This document shows, piece after piece, positions 6,749 to 12,386 of a stretch of DNA of 12,386 nt. The position numbers and the translations under genes are program-made. Source of the stretch: JBLIAZ01 sp047632015 (GTDB lineage Bacteria; Bacteroidota; Bacteroidia; Flavobacteriales_C; GCA-002722245); NCBI GenBank assembly GCA_047632015.1, contig JBLIBC010000050.1:1-12386 (forward strand). Reading direction: 5' to 3'. How positions within the stretch are numbered: position 1 is the first letter of the stretch; the number at the start of each line of letters is the position of its first letter. The notes under the pieces are model-generated. The model saw nothing but the letters and a program-made list of their open reading frames with translations. It was not told the DNA's origin and ran no database searches.

Positions 6749-7966
6749 ATGAAAAACATTCTGATTCTGTTCGCTGCTGTACTACTCTCATTTGTCAGCA
6801 TTGGACAAAACCAAGTAATTTTTGACAAAGGGCAAATAGGGGGAATGAACTTTTTAAATAAAGATCTTGGTTTTATTAGTACCTATGGTTTTCCTAATTG
6901 TCTTGTAAAAACCATTAACGGAGGTGCAAGCTGGGATACTGTATTTTGTAGAACGCAAAACCATCTTTCTAGAGTTGAATTCCCTTCGGACTCTATTGGG
7001 TATGTTGCTGTTGATGATTCTTTATATAAAAGTATAGATGGTGGGCAGAATTGGAGTTTTCTATATTCAAGACATCGTTACTTTAGAAATATCAGTTGTT
7101 ATGATGACGACCATTGTGTATCGTCGGGCCCTGATGGAGAAAAAATTACTAGTGATGGGGGAAACACCTGGCAAGATCTAAGCGCCACATCCGGTGATTC
7201 TTACACTGTAAAGTACTTTTCCTCTGGTGTTATCTACGCCATTAGTCATTATTACAGTCGACCACATTTCGTATCCACTGATAATGGCGTTAGTTGGGGA
7301 GCATTGTCAACAAGCTCAAGTTTCATTGCACATCACGTACTAAATGATTCTACAATTTTTGCCGTTGATTATTCGAATAACATAATGAAAAGTAGTGATA
7401 GAGGGCTGACTTGGTCCATTGTCGACGTTAGTGCTAGTATGCAGAATGGCTGGGGACAGGTCGCTGCCATTAAAGCATATAACGAACACTACGTTGTTGT
7501 GGCGTGCTCATCCAACACAAAACTGACAGTTGGATGTTCACTAGACGGAGGTTTAAATTGGGATTTTGAAGAACACCCTGATACACTATCTGCCGGCGAT
7601 GCTATTGAGATTCCTAATTTACACACCGTATATATTAGAGGACATGATTGGGGAAATAGCACTAGCGCAATAAAAATGGATAATACGGTTGACTGTTTTA
7701 AATCAATTACATCCAACAATAAAATAAACTCAATCAAATCAGTTAGCATATATCCAAACCCATCAGACGGAAAGTTCACCGTAGAAAGTCAAACTGCCTT
7801 GCAATCTATTCGCGTTTTAAACCAACAAGGAGCGTTCATAAAGGAAATAAAGTTAGAAGGGAACTCCAACGCTGCTTCAATTCAAATTCAAGATTCAGGA
7901 TTGTACTTTATTCAAGTACAATCAAATAACACTATTCAAACACTGAAAGTATCAGTCATAAAATAA
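6749..7966 (+). CDS. Secreted six-Asp-box (BNR/YCF48-like beta-propeller) protein with T9SS sorting tail
   Basis: This 405-residue protein has a signal peptide (MKNILILFAAVLLSFVSIGQ, cleavage near 20). It carries six Asp-box motifs of the SxDxGxxW type at residues 55-62 (TINGGASW), 95-102 (SIDGGQNW), 134-141 (TSDGGNTW), 176-183 (STDNGVSW), 215-222 (SSDRGLTW) and 264-271 (SLDGGLNW). The spacing of about 40-50 residues fits one motif per propeller blade. A T9SS C-terminal sorting domain follows from about residue 331, with VSIYPNPSDGKFTV. It is probably exported through the outer membrane by type IX secretion. Asp-boxes are a structural motif shared by sialidases, YCF48/HCF136-like proteins and sortilin. 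No sialidase catalytic residues are evident, so an enzymatic role is not claimed. A weak TACCTTTA element lies about 28 bases upstream. Confidence 0.9.
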   Translation: MKNILILFAAVLLSFVSIGQNQVIFDKGQIGGMNFLNKDLGFISTYGFPNCLVKTINGGASWDTVFCRTQNHLSRVEFPSDSIGYVAVDDSLYKSIDGGQNWSFLYSRHRYFRNISCYDDDHCVSSGPDGEKITSDGGNTWQDLSATSGDSYTVKYFSSGVIYAISHYYSRPHFVSTDNGVSWGALSTSSSFIAHHVLNDSTIFAVDYSNNIMKSSDRGLTWSIVDVSASMQNGWGQVAAIKAYNEHYVVVACSSNTKLTVGCSLDGGLNWDFEEHPDTLSAGDAIEIPNLHTVYIRGHDWGNSTSAIKMDNTVDCFKSITSNNKINSIKSVSIYPNPSDGKFTVESQTALQSIRVLNQQGAFIKEIKLEGNSNAASIQIQDSGLYFIQVQSNNTIQTLKVSVIK

Positions 7967-8165
7967 GCTTCTGTACCTATTATCGCTCTTGAGAGGTTTT
8001 ATCGTTTTGTGGAATTAATGATGTTGTCAAAAAACCTCCCTCAACAAAAACCTGAAACCCTCCAAGCGACAACTTTCAAATTGTAATTAAGTCAATGAAT
8101 TTATGACCAACAATTGGACGAAACAATAGGTGATTTCATTAATAGAGTTAAATTACACACGCTTA

Positions 8166-9113
8166 CTACAGTACAAACAAATACTTAGTATTTCTATCCT
8201 TACCGGTTCTTTTTAATAATTTATTCTCCACGCCGTTTCTCAAATCTCTCGTTGCTGTTGGAGCTGAAACATCAAGAAACAATTTCAAATATTCCTTCCT
8301 TGAAAATTCATTGTTTTTAAAGTATTTTTTTGCAATTTTTAGTCTGTCCAGTTTAGTTAAAGGCTTTCGCTTCTGGTTGATGAATTCAATTAAACCATCA
8401 GATATGACGCTCAACATAAATTCAATAAACATTGTTGAAGATCCTTTCACATCACTTTCTCTTAAAGCTGTGTAATATTTACTTTGCGAATTCTTTATGA
8501 AATTTTCAATCGGAATAAACTCAAATATTGGGTCAAAATTAACCAATATCAATGTTTGCCATAGGCGCCCCATCCTTCCATTCCCATCAATGTATGGGTG
8601 AATAAATAAATGTTCATAATGAAAAATACAAGACTTAACGATCTCTGGTAATTTACTCTCTTTTAAGTCCTTAAATAAGGTTTTCATCAGTTCGGGAACC
8701 ATACCATAAGGAGGTGCAATGTGTTTTCCAACACCAACACCTTGACTCCGATACTTTCCACCATCTTTTAACAACAAATTAGACATGAGGAGTTTATGAG
8801 CTTTTTTAAAGGAAGGTTCACTGTACGGGTTAAAGTCAGGTAATTGATTGTATACTTCCACAGCATTTAAAACCTCAATTATTTCATTTTTAGGTCCTTT
8901 TACCCTCTTGTTATCTATTAAACGTGTGACCTCGTCCTCTGTGAGTGTGTTTCCTTCAATTGCCAAAGTAGAGTGGATTGTTTTTATCTTATTCTTTTTC
9001 CGCAATTCTGGCTGGACCTTTTGTAAGCTTGAAGCGTTGATCTTCCCTAAATAATGGGATATATCTTGAACTAGGTTTAGGATCTTTGGCGTGATGGAAT
9101 GCGGGGCTTTCAT
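8166..9113 (-). CDS. Fic family protein (class II, self-inhibited AMPylase) with C-terminal winged helix
   Basis: Fic proteins usually transfer AMP from ATP to a hydroxyl side chain of a target protein. This 315-residue protein starts with a Fic_N-type helical region. It contains an inhibitory (S/T)xxxE(G/N) motif, TLAIEG at 49-54 with Glu53; in class II Fic proteins this glutamate blocks ATP binding until released. The target-docking flap is around GKHIAPPYGMVPELM (129-143). The catalytic loop is HPYIDGNGRMGR (172-183), with His172, Asp176, Asn178 and Arg183 as expected and Tyr in place of the common Phe at position 174. Residues about 252-315 look like a winged-helix DNA-binding domain, as in SoFic-like proteins. 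No antitoxin gene adjoins it, consistent with built-in inhibition. The ATG at 9113 lies 25 bases from a tandem palindrome (9139-9162) that may be its operator. The target is unknown. Confidence 0.93.
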   Translation of the reverse strand: MKAPHSITPKILNLVQDISHYLGKINASSLQKVQPELRKKNKIKTIHSTLAIEGNTLTEDEVTRLIDNKRVKGPKNEIIEVLNAVEVYNQLPDFNPYSEPSFKKAHKLLMSNLLLKDGGKYRSQGVGVGKHIAPPYGMVPELMKTLFKDLKESKLPEIVKSCIFHYEHLFIHPYIDGNGRMGRLWQTLILVNFDPIFEFIPIENFIKNSQSKYYTALRESDVKGSSTMFIEFMLSVISDGLIEFINQKRKPLTKLDRLKIAKKYFKNNEFSRKEYLKLFLDVSAPTATRDLRNGVENKLLKRTGKDRNTKYLFVL

Positions 9114-9138
9114 GGTATGAATATAAGAACTTTTTATT

Positions 9139-9162
9139 TGATGGCATCATATGATGGCATCA
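9139..9162. promoter_or_regulatory. Tandem palindromic operator candidate upstream of fic
   Basis: Two identical copies of TGATGGCATCA (9139-9149 and 9152-9162) are separated by ta, a 13-base period. Each copy is itself a palindrome with 5-base half-sites TGATG and CATCA around one central base. The pair lies 25-49 bases before the fic start codon on the minus strand, where a regulator would block or modulate transcription. The Fic protein's own winged helix is the natural candidate ligand, but that is inference. Confidence 0.5.
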
Positions 9163-9189
9163 CTGATTTGTTGGGGGGGCTTTGTTTTG

Positions 9190-9475
9190 TTTACTACGCA
9201 TGCACTCCGTGCGGTTTGCCTTTCTTAATCTCAATTTCTTCTTTTGCAATTTTCCATTGCATGGACTCCTCTAGGTCAGGAGCTGACCCTACTTTTCCTT
9301 GATGAAAAGTAGCAAAAATCAAAGGCTGACCATGGTCTTGTTGAAAACTACGTTCTCCTCCCCGCCAAAAAAAGAACTCGATTTCCCGAAATCTCGGACA
9401 GGCTTTTTTTGAGGTCCCCCCTCCCACAGCCCTTGTTTTCTACCAATCCCATGAACGCCTTCCACATGACGTGAC
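9190..9475 (+). repeat. Compound palindromic intergenic repeat, copy A
   Basis: This noncoding block fills most of the fic/lipoprotein divergent gap. It contains a chain of short hairpins: gcac-tcc-gtgc (9202-9212), ggtcag-gag-ctgacc (9274-9288), ctacttttc-cttgat-gaaaagtag (9289-9312), gaccatggtc (9328-9337) and gatttc-cc-gaaatc (9380-9393). The last ~90 bases (9386-9474) match the reverse complement of 12296-12384 at roughly nine positions in ten. From memory, similar blocks around 'cttttccttgatgaaaagta' recur in Bacteroidota genomes. The left boundary is approximate. Open frames within it are not conserved between copies, because a one-base indel shifts the frame, so it is probably not coding. 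Confidence 0.75.
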
Positions 9476-9567
9476 TATTATACTTAAAGGAAAAAGTAAA
9501 TGCGACGTTGCCATGGCAGAAAAATAAACGATATATTGTGTACTCCTCATTAATGGCGATATACTAA

Positions 9568-9972
9568 ATGATGAAAAAAGTAATTCTAATTTTACTGTGT
9601 TCAGTCGCAATGGCTTCGTGTATTATTCCTAAAGAGGCTCGACAACTTAAAAAGGACACAAAGGAATGGAGGGAATCATTGGTTTTGCTTCATGCCTATG
9701 CTGATTCTCCCTTCTCTGGAGCGGTCTTAACACTTCGTGAAAATGGAAAACTCGAACATACATCAAGTGGATTATTGAAATCTTTTTCTGCAGGGGAATG
9801 GACTAACAAGCAAGACACTGTTGAGCTATCATACTTAGATAACAATCATAATGTAACTCATCTACGAAAGGTGTTTATTGACAAAAAGACATCAACATTG
9901 AAATTTGATAGAGACAGTACCTCAGTATTTTTTAGATTAAGAATAATGACAAATCAACTAAAAAACAAATAG
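9568..9972 (+). CDS. Small predicted lipoprotein of unknown function
   Basis: I do not recognise a named family. The 134-residue protein begins MMKKVILILLCSVAMASC, a lipoprotein signal with a probable lipidated Cys18 (box MASC, Met at -3 being a tolerated variant). The mature part is short and looks beta-rich: SGAVLTLRENGKLEHTS, then SAGEWTNKQDTVELSYLD. That alternation resembles small Bacteroidota periplasmic lipoproteins with a 'scored response' beta fold, but the match is only by feel. The start could equally be the second ATG at 9571. An imperfect promoter may lie upstream: TTG at 9508-9510, then 21 bases later TATATTGT (9532-9539), two bases off TAnnTTTG. The next gene begins 33 bases after the TAG stop on the same strand, so the two are probably co-transcribed and both act in the envelope. 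Confidence 0.8.
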   Translation: MMKKVILILLCSVAMASCIIPKEARQLKKDTKEWRESLVLLHAYADSPFSGAVLTLRENGKLEHTSSGLLKSFSAGEWTNKQDTVELSYLDNNHNVTHLRKVFIDKKTSTLKFDRDSTSVFFRLRIMTNQLKNK

Positions 9973-10005
9973 GAACTGTCCCTATTTTCAAAAACTACAA
10001 ACAAA

Positions 10006-10743
10006 ATGAAACAAATTATTACTCTACTATTGATCACATATACGTTGAATTGTGTGTCGCAAACTCAAAGAGAAATGAATTTAGCAGCCCATGCAGAATA
10101 CGAAGTTTCCGAAAAGGAGATGAATGACGTTTATGAGAAAATTCAAGTAGTTTATAAATCAGATACTGCATTCGTTGAAGCACTAATAAAATCTCAAAAT
10201 CTATGGGTATCCTTTCGGGCTGCAGAACTAGAAATGAAATTTCCCGCTGCAAACCCAAGATGGGAGTATGGATCAGTATTTCCAATGTGTTTTTCTGGAT
10301 TCTTACAATACCTAACAGACAAACGAACTAAATCACTACAACAATGGCTAATAGGTGAAGAAGAAGGCGACGTTTGTGTAGGATCTGTAAAAATTATACC
10401 AGAGACCATTCATTATGGTAATATCACAAAAATGATAATCCACTCAGACAGCACGGTCTCATTGTTCGCGAACATCAAAAAGGACCACAGAATATATGGT
10501 TATCAATCCGCAGACGAACAATCTAAAAAGGTACTCTTGTTTTCAGTATTTACTAACGAGGTAGAAGGAAACCCTGCTGTTCTTATACATGGCGCTTATT
10601 ACGATACCAAAGACATGAAGAATAAAACCTTAAAGTATTTGTCTAAACAAGCTGATTTCGTTGAAGTGGAAATTATACAAAACGATAAAGTACTGGATGT
10701 AATATACATTGAAAAGTACTGGGTAAAGTTCAATGGAATATAA
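10006..10743 (+). CDS. Secreted LprI-like (DUF1311) protein with an extra C-terminal domain
   Basis: The 245-residue protein has a signal peptide (MKQIITLLLITYTLNCVSQ, cleavage near 19; the Cys16 context is a poor lipobox). Residues about 20-126 match the DUF1311/LprI pattern: QREMNLAAHAEYEVSEKEMNDVY, a helix with ALIKSQNLWVSFRAAELEM (59-77), then GSVFPMCFSGFLQYLTDKRTKSLQQW (89-114). LprI, named from Mycobacterium, inhibits lysozyme; most family members are uncharacterised, so the activity here is not established. The first usual cysteine (in NxCA) is replaced by Ala, while Cys95 and Cys124 remain and could form a disulfide. Residues about 127-245 form an additional, mostly beta domain that I do not recognise. 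Proteins with this fold often act in the periplasm. It follows the lipoprotein gene by 33 bases. Confidence 0.8.
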   Translation: MKQIITLLLITYTLNCVSQTQREMNLAAHAEYEVSEKEMNDVYEKIQVVYKSDTAFVEALIKSQNLWVSFRAAELEMKFPAANPRWEYGSVFPMCFSGFLQYLTDKRTKSLQQWLIGEEEGDVCVGSVKIIPETIHYGNITKMIIHSDSTVSLFANIKKDHRIYGYQSADEQSKKVLLFSVFTNEVEGNPAVLIHGAYYDTKDMKNKTLKYLSKQADFVEVEIIQNDKVLDVIYIEKYWVKFNGI

Positions 10744-10787
10744 AATCGATGGCCATTTTTACAATCATAAACATTGATCAATAGACG

Positions 10788-11474
10788 ATGAAAAACATAT
10801 CAGCCTATAAACAACAAATGGGGGGTCAATACTTAAAACTTCATCCTGAAATTCAGAGGAGGTTTGACTTTTCGACTTAGAATAGCATTTCCTTTGTTGG
10901 AAAGGGTGTGATGAGGGAGATTTGGACGGGAAATAAGTTCACTGTGTTCCTTTTAAAGTTGCTTGCAAAATCAAATATACTGATCCCGAAGGTTGGGAAG
11001 AACATTGAATATGAAATTCATAACTATCCCTACATAGATAGCTTTGGAAGAGAGGTTCACTCGATGAACAGTGTTTTCTATTTCCCTGATAAAGAACAGC
11101 GATTTGATGGAGCTGCTCTATCCAGTGAACAGAACGATCAAATAATCGAGTACTTAGGGCTGGACCAAAAAATGTTCTTTAGAATGGGACTTTCGGCCGA
11201 AAAAAAGGGAGCAATTAAGTTCGTCTCTCAAAAACAGTACGCCTTTCCCTTCGGCATCAAAATGCAAATACCCTCCTTCCTGCGAGGCAACATCGAACTA
11301 CTAGAATGGTTCGACGACAACGAACAAAGATTCTACCTAGACCTAAAAGTAACCACAAAACTACTCGGCCCCCTATTCGGATTTACCGGCTGGTTCACTG
11401 GAGAATACTTAGACTTCACAAACGGCAAACTCCCCGAAAAATTCAACCCAACTTTTGAACAGAAAAAGGAATAA
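10788..11474 (+). pseudogene. DUF4166-like gene interrupted by an in-frame TAG at codon 31
   Basis: Reading from the ATG at 10788 gives MKNISAYKQQMGGQYLKLHP, then EIQRRFDFST, a TAG at 10878-10880, then NSISFVGKGVMREIWTG in the same frame through to the TAA at 11472-11474 (228 codons plus stop). The N-terminal part before the stop and the body after it look like one DUF4166-like protein: YLKLHPEIQRRF near the start, SFGREVHSMNSVFYF in the middle and LGPLFGFTGWF near the end. AAG or CAG to TAG is a single base change. An ATG at 10908 (or the GTG just before it) gives a 188-residue product that would lack the conserved N-terminus. TAG ends other genes here (fic, the lipoprotein), so it is a real stop in this genome. 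Function of the family is unknown. From about 11225 on, the composition changes (see findings). Confidence 0.7.
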
Positions 11475-11500
11475 GGCTCATCCTATTCTTTTTATTTTTT
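11464..11500 (+). terminator. Probable rho-independent terminator after the DUF4166-like gene
   Basis: The stem aaaaaggaataagg pairs with cctattcttttt around a short ctcat loop, with two single-base bulges. A T-rich tail (tattttttat) follows. It overlaps the stop codon at 11472-11474. The stem is AU-rich and imperfect, so termination may be leaky. It sits just before the DUF2971 gene. Confidence 0.45.
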
Positions 11501-11528
11501 ATACTCATATTAAATACTATTTCAGCGC

Positions 11529-12284
11529 ATGATCAATTTTGACGAAGACATATTTAAATACAGTTCTTATGATGTTGGTAAACTAATAATCTCGTCACAA
11601 TCACTGAATTTTAACAATCCCCGATCTTTTAATGATCCATTTGACTGCGATATCAACTTATTAAAATTCGACTATACAGATGTTAGTGAGGAAATAAACG
11701 CTGAGATTCAGTTGCTCAAAGCCAATTTAAAAAAGAAACGAGAGCCTTCATTTATCGAGGGCATCAATGCTTTAACTGATAGCAAGTTTGAAGAATTTTA
11801 CAAAAAAGCACAAATCAATAAAGTGAACAATAGTTCAATTTGTTGCTTTTCAAAAACACATAATGATACCACAATGTGGTCACACTACGCGGCTAGTCAC
11901 ACAGGTGTTTGTCTCATTTTTGATCCTTATGTTAAAGATCCATTCATAAGCCGAAGAATGGTAGGAAATGGCCCTGCAAATTATTCAAATAATCACGATG
12001 TTGTAAATTATCTACAATCGAAAATTAAAGGTATTGAAAACATATTTTTTTCTAAATCAAAAGAGTGGGAATATGAAAGTGAATATCGATATATTTCATT
12101 TGAAGAATATGGATTATTCAAATTTGATCCAAATTTTCTAAAAGGAGTAATATTTGGGCAGAGGACAAACGAATCACAAATAATAAGAATGAAAGAATTA
12201 TGTGAAGAATCAGGGTTTAATAATCTATCATTTGGTAAAATGATTAAAAAGAAGCTTGAATTAGAATTTGAGAGGATTACATAA
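11529..12284 (+). CDS. DUF2971 family protein
   Basis: Function unknown; 251 residues, no signal peptide or membrane segment, so probably cytoplasmic. Three blocks mark the DUF2971 family. The first is SLNFNNPRSFNDPFDC (25-40). The second is ICCFSKTHNDTTMWSHYA followed by SHTGVCLIF (104-131), in which the MWSHYA...G(V)CL segment is the family's hallmark. The third is SKSKEWEYESEYRYI (175-189). A late GVIFGQRT (206-213) is also typical. The conserved acidic, His and Trp residues suggest an enzyme, but no reaction is established. Genes of this family tend to occur in variable genome regions, which fits the setting here between two copies of the compound repeat. The preceding gene's terminator lies just upstream; I see no strong promoter in the 54-base gap. 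The start ATG at 11529 gives the usual short N-terminus before the first block. Confidence 0.88.
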   Translation: MINFDEDIFKYSSYDVGKLIISSQSLNFNNPRSFNDPFDCDINLLKFDYTDVSEEINAEIQLLKANLKKKREPSFIEGINALTDSKFEEFYKKAQINKVNNSSICCFSKTHNDTTMWSHYAASHTGVCLIFDPYVKDPFISRRMVGNGPANYSNNHDVVNYLQSKIKGIENIFFSKSKEWEYESEYRYISFEEYGLFKFDPNFLKGVIFGQRTNESQIIRMKELCEESGFNNLSFGKMIKKKLELEFERIT

Positions 12285-12293
12285 AACAGCCTA

Positions 12294-12386
12294 ACATTCA
12301 CGTCATGCGAAAGGCGTTTATGGGATTGGTAGAAAACAAGGACTGTGGGAGGGGGAACCTCAAAAAAAGTTGTCCGAGATTTCTGG
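12294..12386 (-). repeat. Compound palindromic intergenic repeat, copy B (inverted, cut by window end)
   Basis: The reverse complement of this stretch runs GAAATCTCGGACA, TTTTTTTGAGG, a C-rich run, TCCCACAG, CCTTG-type, TTTTCTACCAATCCCAT and GACGTGAA, matching 9386-9475 nearly base for base. It starts about ten bases after the DUF2971 stop and continues beyond the window. It is in the opposite orientation to copy A, so the two bracket 9568-12284. One indel relative to copy A (near gttgtcc against gcctgtcc) breaks any shared reading frame. Confidence 0.8.

Noticed and set aside
6552..6791. Minus-strand frame of 79 codons across the sodA/Asp-box gap
   Set aside because: It runs over a decayed repeat and into the signal-peptide region of a well-supported gene; no homologous features seen.
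6749..7966. Sialidase function for the Asp-box protein
   Set aside because: Asp-boxes are structural; no arginine triad or FRIP-type motif could be identified.
7993..8038. Inverted gaggtttt / aaaacctc pair after the Asp-box protein gene as a terminator
   Set aside because: The loop is about 30 bases and there is no T-run after the stem; too weak to annotate.
9099..9427. Overlapping open frames on both strands within the compound repeat (9099-9302 plus, 9194-9427 minus)
   Set aside because: They cover the hairpin-rich repeat, start weakly (the minus one with GTG), and the matching part of copy B is frame-shifted by a one-base indel, so no protein is conserved between copies.
10773..10782. 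Palindrome attgatcaat upstream of the DUF4166-like gene as an operator
   Set aside because: A single 10-base AT-rich palindrome with no second copy or known regulator; expected by chance at this length scale.

Overview
The window looks like a chromosomal segment of a Bacteroidota bacterium, most likely Flavobacteriales or a close relative. The evidence is AT-rich DNA, two secreted proteins ending in type IX secretion (T9SS) C-terminal sorting domains, a lysyl-tRNA synthetase with a C-terminal extension, weak or absent Shine-Dalgarno sites, and TAnnTTTG-type -7 promoter elements. The genus cannot be named from the sequence alone.

Layout. Positions 1-221 hold the 3' end of an ABC transporter ATPase gene. 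It converges on a large minus-strand T9SS-exported surface protein (251-2569). Divergent from that is a housekeeping pair, lysS (2710-4431) then gpsA (4480-5478). The gpsA/sodA convergent gap (5479-5806) is unusually structured: an 85-bp hairpin, a perfect 31-bp inverted repeat, a short duplicated tail and a bidirectional terminator. Then come sodA (5807-6415, minus), a 333-bp gap with a decayed repeat copy, and a secreted six-Asp-box (BNR-type) T9SS protein (6749-7966).

From about 8166 the window becomes accessory in character. It holds a self-inhibited class II Fic AMPylase with a winged-helix tail (8166-9113, minus), preceded by a tandem operator-like palindrome. Next are a long compound intergenic repeat (about 9190-9475), a small lipoprotein, a LprI-like (DUF1311) secreted protein, a DUF4166-like gene broken by an in-frame TAG, and a DUF2971 protein. 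The window ends inside an inverted copy of the same compound repeat (12294-12386). The four genes at 9568-12284 are therefore bracketed by inverted copies of one repeat.

How the genes work together. lysS and gpsA serve translation and phospholipid precursor synthesis, and sodA detoxifies superoxide. The two T9SS proteins are cell-surface or secreted products. The 9568-12284 genes share no obvious pathway; the first two are envelope proteins and may be co-transcribed. I found no convincing complete new defence or mobile system. The most notable features are the repeat-bracketed module, the Fic operator candidate, the near-perfect hairpins and the interrupted DUF4166 gene.
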